DNA from: Leeuwenhoekiella aequorea
Lineage (GTDB): Bacteria > Bacteroidota > Bacteroidia > Flavobacteriales > Flavobacteriaceae
NCBI RefSeq assembly: GCF_004104375.1
Contig: NZ_QOVM01000002.1
Location: forward strand, 434,001 to 498,000
DNA: 64,000 nt
Direction of reading: 5' to 3'
Shown here: positions 25,363-34,008 of the stretch, in pieces
Layout: each line of letters begins with the position of its first letter
How positions within the stretch are numbered: the stretch's first letter is position 1
Notes under the pieces: model-generated
The model's input: only the letters and a program-made list of their open reading frames with translations
Database searches by the model: none
Told to the model about the DNA's origin: nothing
Position numbers and translations under genes: made by a program

Positions 25363-27120
25363 ATGAAAGAACTGCAACACCTTAATAAATACTTTAAAAA
25401 ATACAAGTGGAAGCTTATTATAGGCTTCTTCATTGTTCTTATTGCTCGCATTTTTGCCATACTTACTCCTAAATTCTCTGGAGATATGATTAAGTATGTT
25501 GAGAATTATATGACTAGCGGAGGAGATCTGAGTGAATTAAAACATCAATTGTTAATTACCCTTTTCTTACTCTTAGGCGCAGCCTTATTATCTGCTTTTT
25601 TCACATTCTTGATGCGCCAAATGTTTATTGTAGTTTCCAGATATATCGAAGCAGACTTAAAAAATGAGGTTTATGAACAGTATCAAAATCTATCTTTAAA
25701 CTTTTACAAGAAAAATAGAACTGGCGATTTAATGAATCGCATTAGTGAAGACGTTAGCAAAGTGCGCATGTATTTAGGACCTGCAATTATGTATGGGGTT
25801 ACAACTGTTATTCTATTTGCAACGGTAATACCATATATGTATTACACAGCTCCTACCCTAACCTCATATGTAATAATCCCGCTACCTATATTATCTGTTG
25901 CGATATATCAATTAAGTAAATTAATACATACCCGCAGTACAATTGTTCAGCAATACTTATCCCACTTAAGTACATTCACTCAAGAATCATTCAGTGGTAT
26001 TGGAGTTATAAAAGCATATAGCCTAGAATCTCAAACTTTTGATAATTTCCAGGAACTTTCAGAAACCAGCAAGCAGAAAAACTTGGATCTTGTAAAAGTT
26101 CAGGCTTTCTTTTTTCCGTTAATGATTGCGCTTATTGGCGCCAGTAATTTACTCGTACTCTATGTAGGTGGTAAACAATATATAGATGGTACGATTCCCG
26201 ATCTCGGAGTAATTGTTGAGTTTCTTATTTATGTAAATATGCTTACTTGGCCCGTAGCATCTGTTGGCTGGATTACGTCACTAGTTCAGCAAGCCGAAGC
26301 TTCTCAAAAACGTATAAATGAATTTTTGCAGGAAAAGCCCGAAATCGTAAACTATACGGATGCACACACACCAGTAGATGGTAAAATATCATTTAACAAT
26401 GTGACTTTTACCTATGACGATACTAATATCACAGCGCTAAAAAATATTTCCTTCACGATTGAAAAAGGAGAAACTCTTGCCATTATAGGTAAAACAGGAT
26501 CGGGTAAATCTACTATCCTAGAACTTATAGCGCGACTTTATGATACTAAAGAGGGACATATCTCAATAGATGATAAGGAAATTGAAAAGTTCAATTTAAA
26601 GGATTTGCGTACCAGTATTGGTTATGTACCCCAAGAAGCCTTTTTGTTTAGTGACAGCATTAAAGAGAATATAAAATTTGGAAACAACTATGCTACAGAT
26701 GAAGAAGTTGTAGAAGCTGCAAAAAATGCTGTAGTAGATAAAAACATCGCAGAATTTACAAAAGGGTACGATACCATTCTAGGGGAACGAGGAATTACGC
26801 TAAGTGGTGGACAGAAACAACGTGTATCTATCGCTCGTGCTATTATTAAAGATCCGCAGATCTTACTGTTTGACGATAGTTTGTCTGCAGTTGATACAGA
26901 AACTGAAGAGGAGATTTTAGCAAACCTCAAGCGCATATCTACAACTAAAACAACAATACTGGTTAGTCATCGCATTTCATCAGCAAAAAATGCCGATAAA
27001 ATAATTATACTTGAGGATGGTGAAATTATTCAGCGAGGAACACATAACGAACTTGTAAAACAAGCTGGATACTACCAAGAACTCTACCGAAAACAATTAG
27101 ACGAAAAAGAAATGGAATAA
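25363..27120 (+). CDS. ABC transporter, fused permease and ATPase (MdlA/MsbA-type exporter)
   Basis: A 585-residue half-transporter: six membrane helices (about 15-310) fused to an ATPase. Walker A is GKTGSGKS (376-383), the Q-loop is in YVPQEAFLF, the signature is LSGGQ (480-484), and the H-loop is in VSHR (His536). After Walker B (ILLFD, 500-504) the catalytic Glu position holds Asp505, as in MdlA/YheI-type subunits of heterodimeric exporters. No partner gene is adjacent. The cargo (lipid, peptide or drug) is unknown. The frame extends to a TTG at 25333, but ATG 25363 is preferred because the family starts near MKELQHLNKYF. Confidence 0.93.
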   Translation: MKELQHLNKYFKKYKWKLIIGFFIVLIARIFAILTPKFSGDMIKYVENYMTSGGDLSELKHQLLITLFLLLGAALLSAFFTFLMRQMFIVVSRYIEADLKNEVYEQYQNLSLNFYKKNRTGDLMNRISEDVSKVRMYLGPAIMYGVTTVILFATVIPYMYYTAPTLTSYVIIPLPILSVAIYQLSKLIHTRSTIVQQYLSHLSTFTQESFSGIGVIKAYSLESQTFDNFQELSETSKQKNLDLVKVQAFFFPLMIALIGASNLLVLYVGGKQYIDGTIPDLGVIVEFLIYVNMLTWPVASVGWITSLVQQAEASQKRINEFLQEKPEIVNYTDAHTPVDGKISFNNVTFTYDDTNITALKNISFTIEKGETLAIIGKTGSGKSTILELIARLYDTKEGHISIDDKEIEKFNLKDLRTSIGYVPQEAFLFSDSIKENIKFGNNYATDEEVVEAAKNAVVDKNIAEFTKGYDTILGERGITLSGGQKQRVSIARAIIKDPQILLFDDSLSAVDTETEEEILANLKRISTTKTTILVSHRISSAKNADKIIILEDGEIIQRGTHNELVKQAGYYQELYRKQLDEKEME

Positions 27121-27188
27121 TAATTTTGTACACCATTTAATTTTTTTCCATTTTTGGGTGCACAAAGCGTATCAATTAAACCAAGATT

Positions 27189-27563
27189 ATGAGCAATAAT
27201 GAAATGAAGGGGAATGATGAGATATTCTCGAAAGTATTAAGAGCAGGAAGACGCACTTACTTTTTTGATGTACGTTCTACACGTGCAGGAGATTACTACT
27301 TAACGATTACCGAGAGTAAAAAATTTACTAATGATGACGGTTCTTTTCACTACAAGAAACATAAAATCTATTTATATAAAGAAGATTTTGAAGGATTCTC
27401 TGAAATTTTAAATGAAATGACTGGTTATATTCTTAATGAAAAAGGAGAAGAGGTTATAAGCGAACGTCACCAGGCAGATTATACTAAAGAGGACGAGTCT
27501 GAAGTTCTGGTAGAAGAACAATCTGCCAAAGCATTCACAGATATCAGTTTTGACGATATTTAA
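27189..27563 (+). CDS. PUR family nucleic-acid-binding protein (DUF3276)
   Basis: A 124-residue protein with the bacterial PUR repeat: KVLRAGRRTYFFDVRSTRAGDYYLTITESKK (two beta strands, about 15-45) and the helix-forming KHKIYLYKEDFEGFSEILNEMTGYI. It resembles the eukaryotic Pur-alpha fold and binds single-stranded nucleic acid in studied relatives. The C-terminal about 35 residues are acidic and probably disordered. It is common and single-copy in Bacteroidota. It follows the ABC exporter by 68 bases and precedes a strong terminator. Confidence 0.92.
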   Translation: MSNNEMKGNDEIFSKVLRAGRRTYFFDVRSTRAGDYYLTITESKKFTNDDGSFHYKKHKIYLYKEDFEGFSEILNEMTGYILNEKGEEVISERHQADYTKEDESEVLVEEQSAKAFTDISFDDI

Positions 27564-27582
27564 AAATTAAATGATCATTAGA

Positions 27583-27611
27583 AAAAAAGCCGCAGTTATG
27601 CGGCTTTTTTT
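27583..27611 (+). terminator. rho-independent terminator after the PUR gene
   Basis: GCCGC (27589-27593) pairs with GCGGC (27600-27604), extended by A/T pairing on both sides. Confidence 0.85.
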
Positions 27612-27797
27612 ATGCAATAAAATCAATAGAATACTCGATCAATTAGAACGAGAATAAGCTTAAGTTTTCTTACTCAATCATTTATTGATTTAAGGATCCC
27701 TTGGCTCCCGTTCTTGCGCTATGAGTTTGTGATAAAATTGATATATTTAACACAACAATAATCTTTAAACATTCCGCAAACGCACAAAAAACAATTT

Positions 27798-30320
27798 ATG
27801 CAGCAACACCTACTCAACCTATTTATTTTATTTTTCTCTTATACCTTTTGTAATGCACAGGTATCTAACCCTACCTTAGATTATTACCTTCCAGATGATG
27901 TAACATACGATAGTGCAATTCCTAAACCACAAGATATATTGGGTTATGTACCAGGAACCTGGCACGTAAGTCACGATTTACTTTTAAATTATATGGAGAA
28001 AATGGCAGATGCTTCTCCACGTATTACTATAGAACGTCGAGGCCTTACCTTTGAAGGAAGACCATTAGTTCTTCTTACCATTACTTCTCCAGAGAACCAC
28101 GCTAATATTTCAACGATAAAAAAACAGCATTTAGCATTGACTGATGCAAATGCACAAAGTCTAAATACAGATACCATGCCTATCGTTACGTATCAGGGAA
28201 TGAGCATTCATGGTAACGAAGCAAGCGGATCAAACGCAGGACTTTTAGCTGTTTATTATTTGGCAGCAGCTCAAGGTCCAAAAATTGATTCAATGTTAAA
28301 GAATACGGTGATTTTATTTGACCCTTCTTTTAATCCAGATGGTTTACAACGCTTTTCGTACTGGGCAAACACCAATAAAAATGTATCGCTAACTGCAGAT
28401 CCTCAAGATCGCGAATATGATGAAGTATGGCCGGGTGGTAGATCTAATCATTATTGGTTTGATCTTAATCGGGACTGGTTACCAGCACAATTGCCAGAAT
28501 CTCAAGCACGTATTAAAACCTTTCACGATTGGCATCCTAATATCTTGACAGATCACCACGAGATGGGTAGTAACTCTTCATTTTTCTTTCAACCGGGGAT
28601 TCCTAGCAGAACTCACCCACTAACTCCTAAATTGAATCAAGAGCTTACTGCAGAAATAGGTACCTATCACGCTAAAGCTTTTGATAAAATTGGTTCGTTC
28701 TATTACACAGAAGAAGATTATGACGATTTTTACTACGGAAAAGGGTCAACATTTCCAGACATCAATGGTAGTATAGGAATTCTGTTTGAACAGGCCAGTT
28801 CTCGCGGACATTTGCAAGAGACTGATAATGGAGTATTGACATTTCCATTTACAGTACGTAATCAGTTTACAGCATTCTTGTCAACAATTGAAGCTGCACA
28901 GGCTATGCGCACAAAACTACTGAATTACCAACGTGACTTCTATTCAAATTCTCGTAATGAAATTGCCAAGGATGCATATATCTTCGGTAGTAAAACAGAT
29001 CCTGCACGAGCTACGCTCCTGGCCCAATTATTAGAGCGTCATCAAATAGAAATTTATAGAGCTAAAGAAGATTATAAATCAAAGAATGTTGAGTTCAATA
29101 CTGCTACTAGTTATGTAGTTCCTAAAAATCAAAAACACAGCCGTTTGCTTAACGCTATGTTTGAAAAGCGAACAACTTTTGAGGATAGTTTGTTTTATGA
29201 TATTTCGGCTTGGAGCTTTCCACTTGCGTTCAATTTAGATTTTAGTGATGCTGCACCTACTTCAATTACTGGTACTAAAGTAGATTCAGTTAAATTTGAG
29301 CAACCATTAACTTTAGCACGAAGCGATTACGCTTATCTAATGCCGTGGAGCAATTATTATGCACCAAAGGCTTTAAATAAAATATTGAACAAGGGAATAC
29401 GTGCTAAGGTAGCTATGCAACCTTTTACATTAGCCGGTAAAAAATATGACTATGGAACAATTTTAATTCCCGTTCAAGGTCAATCACTTAATGCAGATAA
29501 TCTTAATGCATTTCTAGATAGTGCTGCAAAAGACTCTCACCTTTCTATAGATGCTGTTAAAACAGGCTCTACTCAGGGTATAGATTTAGGAAGCAGACAG
29601 TTTGAAGCATTACAACCTCTTAAAATTGCGCTACTCGTAGGAGAAGGAATTAGTTCTCTAGACGCAGGAGAAATATGGCATTTACTCGACACGCGTTTTG
29701 ATGTTTCCATCTCAAAAATAGATACACGCAATCTAGATAGAACAGATTTATCTAGATACACAACTCTTATTATGCCTGGTTCTTGGGGATCATCAATAAC
29801 CGAAGAATCTTCAGAAAAAATAAATACTTGGGTGCGTAACGGCGGCACCTTACTTGGTTTCAAAAACTCTGCAAAATGGCTTAAAAGACAAGGTCTCATA
29901 GATTTCTCAACTAAAGACACAGAGAATCCTGCTGAAAATGTAACCTTTGAGCAACGCAGGGATTTTAACGGGGCTCAAGTTATAGGGGGTGCTATTTTTG
30001 AAGCAAAATTAGATCGTTCTCATCCTATTGCTTTTGGCTATGATTCAAAAACTATAAATTTATTTAGAGATACGACTCTTTTTATTGAAGCAGATGCGAC
30101 GAGTTACAAAAACCCAATTCAATATACAGAAGAACCTCTAGTAAGCGGTTATATTAGCCCTATAAATCTGGAAGCCATCAAAGAAACGCGGCCTTTTGTT
30201 CATCAATCTGCAGGTCGTGGAGATGTATTAATATTTACAGATAATACGAATTTTAGAGCATTCTGGTATGGTACAAACAAACTGATGATGAATGCACTTT
30301 TCTTCAGTAAGACAATGTAA
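27798..30320 (+). CDS. M14 family zinc carboxypeptidase
   Basis: An 840-residue exported peptidase with a signal peptide (1-20). The M14 domain (about 50-375) has zinc ligands His138 and Glu141 (SIHGNEASG) and a His in TDHHEMGS (253 or 254). The FNPDG motif (178-182), Arg225 (NRDW) and the catalytic Glu in FEQASSRG (near 331) are also present. A long C-terminal part includes a DJ-1/GATase-like domain (about 615-700, with IALLVGEG and LIMPGSWG). Such large M14 proteins are common in marine Bacteroidota and probably degrade extracellular peptides or muropeptides; the substrate is unknown. It is a single-gene unit with its own terminator. Confidence 0.92.
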   Translation: MQQHLLNLFILFFSYTFCNAQVSNPTLDYYLPDDVTYDSAIPKPQDILGYVPGTWHVSHDLLLNYMEKMADASPRITIERRGLTFEGRPLVLLTITSPENHANISTIKKQHLALTDANAQSLNTDTMPIVTYQGMSIHGNEASGSNAGLLAVYYLAAAQGPKIDSMLKNTVILFDPSFNPDGLQRFSYWANTNKNVSLTADPQDREYDEVWPGGRSNHYWFDLNRDWLPAQLPESQARIKTFHDWHPNILTDHHEMGSNSSFFFQPGIPSRTHPLTPKLNQELTAEIGTYHAKAFDKIGSFYYTEEDYDDFYYGKGSTFPDINGSIGILFEQASSRGHLQETDNGVLTFPFTVRNQFTAFLSTIEAAQAMRTKLLNYQRDFYSNSRNEIAKDAYIFGSKTDPARATLLAQLLERHQIEIYRAKEDYKSKNVEFNTATSYVVPKNQKHSRLLNAMFEKRTTFEDSLFYDISAWSFPLAFNLDFSDAAPTSITGTKVDSVKFEQPLTLARSDYAYLMPWSNYYAPKALNKILNKGIRAKVAMQPFTLAGKKYDYGTILIPVQGQSLNADNLNAFLDSAAKDSHLSIDAVKTGSTQGIDLGSRQFEALQPLKIALLVGEGISSLDAGEIWHLLDTRFDVSISKIDTRNLDRTDLSRYTTLIMPGSWGSSITEESSEKINTWVRNGGTLLGFKNSAKWLKRQGLIDFSTKDTENPAENVTFEQRRDFNGAQVIGGAIFEAKLDRSHPIAFGYDSKTINLFRDTTLFIEADATSYKNPIQYTEEPLVSGYISPINLEAIKETRPFVHQSAGRGDVLIFTDNTNFRAFWYGTNKLMMNALFFSKTM

Positions 30321-30338
30321 AAATCCTTTTGAAATATT

Positions 30339-30371
30339 AAAAAAACCGCAAGTTCCTTGCGGTTTTTTTTT
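30339..30371 (+). terminator. rho-independent terminator after the M14 peptidase gene
   Basis: AACCGCAAG (30344-30352) pairs with CTTGCGGTT (30356-30364) around a TTC loop, followed by a T-run. Confidence 0.88.
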
Positions 30372-30550
30372 GCTTTGTACTTAAATCAAAATTGTCAATT
30401 ACATTTAAATTCAGAATTAAGGAAGCCGCTGTAGAGATAAATTCCAATAAAATGTTAACTACCCATAGAAATATTCATTTTTGAGTTAATTTCATTGATA
30501 CTAATTTCAATCCTATAAATAAGATTCGTTTATTACATATCCTTATCTAG

Positions 30551-33187
30551 ATGTCCACAAAACCTTTCTCTAAAAAAAGTGAACAAAAAATATACGAATG
30601 CGATGCGTTTAGTATTTATAAGGATAAGATAATTCAAGGACAATACAGCGCTAATGCTGAATCCCGAAAGCATTTATCGTCAAATTATAATTCTAAAGCC
30701 AGTGAAAATTATTCACGACTACTGGTTTTTAAATTCAGTATAAATCAGAAGGATAATGAGCTACCTATAGGTGATGATCACTGGATAATAGTAGATACCG
30801 AAAAAGAATCGCCACTTTTCACATTTGGAAAAAGAAGCGATTCTAAACCCGAATATTGTTCAGGCTATCTTCCTGTAAATTACGAGTACACATTTTTACT
30901 TGACGTTTCACCCGTTTTAGATGCATTCAAGAAAAAAGGATATTACACCACCTTTGATGGTACACGTATTGCCAAAGCAGATTTTAATGGTTTTTATATT
31001 GCTGGCGAGTCCAAACCACTTACCTGGGATTTTGTAAATCTCGAGGAACGTGGCTTAAAAATGCAACCCACCTCAACACCTCATATTTACAGCATTACAT
31101 TACTTTTAAATCCGTTTAACGATGCTCAATATGAACGTAAGCATTGGAAACTTTCCGAAGATATTTCAGATAAACCAAAATACCAATCCGATCAGATTCT
31201 AGTTGATACGCTGTATAACTTATCTCTTGAAGAGGCTTTAAAAAATATCGAGCCAGATAATACCTTACGTACAGGAGCAAAATGGAGTGGCGTATGGACG
31301 CGAGATGTGAGCTATAGCATCATTCTTGCGCTAGCGTACCTAGAACCTGAAGCCTCAAAAACCAGCCTTAGAAGAAAGGTGAGAAATAAGCGTATCGTTC
31401 AAGATACTGGTTCTGGTGGGGCTTGGCCGGTTTCTTCAGATCGCACAACCTGGGTTATTGCTGCCTGGGAATTATTTAAAGTTACCGGAGATACTAAGTG
31501 GATTGATGAAATATACCCAATAATAAAAAATACCCTTGATGATGATTTTAAAACACTTTATAATCCGCAAACTGGTTTATACGGCGGGGAATCATCATTT
31601 TTAGATTGGCGAGAGCAAACCTACCCAAAGTGGATGTCTAATGCAGACATTTATGCATCACAAAACTTAGGTACAAATGCTGTGCATTGTAAGGCATTAT
31701 CTATATTCGTTGAGATTTCTAAGCTTAAAGGCAAAGAATATCAAAGCTATGAAGAAAGAGCAATAAAAATAAAGAAGGCTATAAATTCAAATTTGTGGCT
31801 CAAATTTAAAGGCTATTATGGTCATTGCCTTTACGGAAAAAACGATTTTCTACTCTCCCCTTTTTTTGAAGCCTTAGGTGAATCATTAACGCTTTTATTT
31901 GATATAGCCGATACTAAACGAGCGAAATCCATTCTTTCAAAAGCACCACTTACTCCTTTTGGGACTACGTGTATTTACCCACAACTACCAGGCATTCCTC
32001 CTTATCACAATAATGGCATTTGGCCATTTGTTCAAGCTTACTGGAATCTGGCTGCAGCAAAGTATAAAAATGAGGCTGTTTTAAATCACGGTCTTGCAAG
32101 TATGTATAGATCTGCCGGTTTATTTTTAAGTAATTACGAGAATATGGTTGCTGAAAATGGTGATTTTGCCGGGACTGAAATTAATTCTCATCGTATGTTG
32201 TGGAGTATTGCAGGTAATCTTGCAATGGTTTTTCGTGTATTTTTAGGAATGCATTTTGAAGTAGATGGATTGTACTTTAATCCTGTAATTCCGAAAGCAT
32301 ATTCGGGTACACGTGAGCTATCTAACTTTCAATATAGAAAGGCCACAGTAGACATCACAGTTATAGGTTACGGTTCAAAAATTAAGAGCGTTACACTTAA
32401 TGATAAAAAAGTTACCAAAGCTTTTCTAGCAAACAATGCTAGTGGTAAACAGAATCTACTCATAGAGTTGAATAATACAGAATTTAATGATTCTAAGATT
32501 AATAAAGTTGAAAATGCATTTGCACCTGCTCCTGTACACGCACATATAACAGCGAGCGGAATACAATGGCAACCAGTAAAAAATTGCTCCCATTACCTTA
32601 TTTATAAAAATGGAAAATTCTTAAAAAGCACTACGAAGACTAAGTTTGATACCACGGAAAGTTCCTATGGTAATTATCAAATTAGTGCTTATAATTTTGA
32701 TAAAATGGAAGGTTTTGCCAGTGAACCCATAATTCTGAGTTCTGCTGAAAAAATTCTTCAGCTTGAAGATTATGCTGAAATGTCTGACTTAAATTATACG
32801 AACTACACGGGAGCTGGGTTTGTAGAAATAAGTACAAAAATAAATAGGAAGATTAAAATACCTATCTTCTTGCAAAAGGCAGGTAGATATATTTTAGATT
32901 TTAGATACAGCAATGGTAGTGGTCCCTGGAATACGGGTAATAGTTGTGCAATACGAAGTTTAAAAGTAAATAAGAATTATTGTGGAGTAATTGTATTTCC
33001 ACAACGAGGAACTGATGAGTGGTCAGATTGGGGTTACTCTAATTCAGTAGTCATAGAACTAAATAAAGGAGAGAATACTTTAAGCCTACAGTTAGATGCT
33101 TTTAATAAAAATATGAACGGACAAATTAATACGGCAATGCTTGATACTATGCGACTTCGATTAATTGAAAATTTAGATAATAAGTAG
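30551..33187 (+). CDS. large (alpha/alpha)6-barrel glycosidase with C-terminal CBM-like module
   Basis: An 878-residue predicted glycoside hydrolase. A beta-rich N-terminal domain (1-205) is followed by an (alpha/alpha)6 barrel (about 210-600) with SGVWTRDVSYS (residues 246-256), the probable acidic site DWREQTYP (352-359) and NNGIWPFVQAYWNLA near 500. This resembles MGH1/GH63/GH37-type enzymes such as trehalases and mannosylglycerate hydrolases. A fibronectin-III-like segment (about 655-735) and a CBM6/35-like jelly roll (about 738-875) complete it. No signal peptide is visible at ATG 30551. Specificity is unknown; the GH13 enzyme nearby makes an alpha-glucan or trehalose substrate plausible. 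Confidence 0.82.
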   Translation: MSTKPFSKKSEQKIYECDAFSIYKDKIIQGQYSANAESRKHLSSNYNSKASENYSRLLVFKFSINQKDNELPIGDDHWIIVDTEKESPLFTFGKRSDSKPEYCSGYLPVNYEYTFLLDVSPVLDAFKKKGYYTTFDGTRIAKADFNGFYIAGESKPLTWDFVNLEERGLKMQPTSTPHIYSITLLLNPFNDAQYERKHWKLSEDISDKPKYQSDQILVDTLYNLSLEEALKNIEPDNTLRTGAKWSGVWTRDVSYSIILALAYLEPEASKTSLRRKVRNKRIVQDTGSGGAWPVSSDRTTWVIAAWELFKVTGDTKWIDEIYPIIKNTLDDDFKTLYNPQTGLYGGESSFLDWREQTYPKWMSNADIYASQNLGTNAVHCKALSIFVEISKLKGKEYQSYEERAIKIKKAINSNLWLKFKGYYGHCLYGKNDFLLSPFFEALGESLTLLFDIADTKRAKSILSKAPLTPFGTTCIYPQLPGIPPYHNNGIWPFVQAYWNLAAAKYKNEAVLNHGLASMYRSAGLFLSNYENMVAENGDFAGTEINSHRMLWSIAGNLAMVFRVFLGMHFEVDGLYFNPVIPKAYSGTRELSNFQYRKATVDITVIGYGSKIKSVTLNDKKVTKAFLANNASGKQNLLIELNNTEFNDSKINKVENAFAPAPVHAHITASGIQWQPVKNCSHYLIYKNGKFLKSTTKTKFDTTESSYGNYQISAYNFDKMEGFASEPIILSSAEKILQLEDYAEMSDLNYTNYTGAGFVEISTKINRKIKIPIFLQKAGRYILDFRYSNGSGPWNTGNSCAIRSLKVNKNYCGVIVFPQRGTDEWSDWGYSNSVVIELNKGENTLSLQLDAFNKNMNGQINTAMLDTMRLRLIENLDNK

Positions 33188-33202
33188 AATTCATTTAAAA
33201 AC

Positions 33203-33233
33203 AGAAAAACCGCCCAAAAGGCGGCTTTTCTTT
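33203..33233. terminator. bidirectional terminator
   Basis: CCGCC (33210-33214) pairs with GGCGG (33220-33224) around CAAAA, with an A-run before and a T-rich tract after. It serves convergent genes. Confidence 0.75.
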
Positions 33234-33253
33234 ATAATTAGATTAAAATCTAA

Positions 33254-33733
33254 TTACATTAAATCTTCAAGTTTTTTAATAGTATCTAATGATTTTTCAA
33301 CCTCAAGCATTTGATTTGTAATAAGAGATGTGATCTCTGGAGTAAAATGATTTTCATTCTCTTTCAATACTTCTTTATACTCCTCAACACTTGCTTTTTC
33401 TCCACGAATACATTCTTCCAATATAGATTCATCTGAATCTGAACTAAATGCATCTTTAATATTCATCCAAGTTCTATGTACAGCACCTGTAGCACTACCA
33501 GACTCAATTGGTTTTTCATTTAAATTTATAATAACATCACTCAATTCTGTAGCGAATCTGTTTCTTAATGCTGCTCTAACTTTCAAGTATTCTTTAAGGT
33601 GACCATTTTCAGCTTTAACCATAGCTTCTTTGTAACCTTGTTCTGCATCATAGTTCTTCTCTAAAAGACCTTGTAAGTTAGAAACTAAATTTTCGTGTGA
33701 TTTTTCTCTTGCTTCTTCTATTGTAGTTTTCAT
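33254..33733 (-). CDS. DUF2383/PA2169-type four-helix-bundle protein
   Basis: A 159-residue soluble helical protein. The PA2169-type signature is visible: NLQGLLEKNYDAEQGYKEA, YLKVRAALRNRFATELSD and the C-terminal ECIRGEKASVEEYKEVL with repeated Glu/His positions (a ferritin-like fold). These proteins occur with stress-induced genes in many bacteria, but their activity is not known. It is well conserved in environmental Flavobacteriaceae. The same strand carries a 43-residue ORF and a GH13 gene upstream. Confidence 0.88.
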   Translation of the reverse strand: MKTTIEEAREKSHENLVSNLQGLLEKNYDAEQGYKEAMVKAENGHLKEYLKVRAALRNRFATELSDVIINLNEKPIESGSATGAVHRTWMNIKDAFSSDSDESILEECIRGEKASVEEYKEVLKENENHFTPEITSLITNQMLEVEKSLDTIKKLEDLM

Positions 33734-33773
33734 ATTTTTTTTGATTTAGTGTTAATTATTAAAATTTGAAAGT

Positions 33774-33905
33774 CTAAGTTAATTTCCGCTTCACTTTTTT
33801 AAGGTTTGGAACAAATTCTTCTTTAAACGACCTTTTGTTCTTTATCCAGTCATAAGCGTAATAACCTACTTGGGCAAGTGTAATTAATCTTAGTATCTTT
33901 CTCAT
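33774..33905 (-). CDS. 43-residue basic small protein (hypothetical)
   Basis: I translated this ORF by hand: ATG at 33905 on the minus strand, TAG at 33774-33776, 43 residues. The N-terminal half (MRKILRLITLAQVGYYAYDW) could form an amphipathic or short membrane helix; the C-terminal half is strongly basic (Lys/Arg-rich, ending KKVKRKLT). It sits between the DUF2383 gene and the GH13 gene on the same strand, 40 bases before DUF2383, and could be co-transcribed with it. Codon use looks coding-like, but without homologues at hand it remains a prediction. Confidence 0.55.
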   Translation of the reverse strand: MRKILRLITLAQVGYYAYDWIKNKRSFKEEFVPNLKKVKRKLT

Positions 33906-34008
33906 AATAAACGTTTTTATAAAAATAATTTACTTTCAGAGCATTATTAATAATATTAATATATTTTAACTCGCGGACGTTAAATATTATTAACGCCTCT
34001 CTATGAAC

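Noticed and set aside
27612-27797. Possible RNA gene in the spacer before the M14 peptidase
   Set aside because: GC-rich patches such as the one near 27700 do not fold into a cloverleaf or another RNA I recognise.
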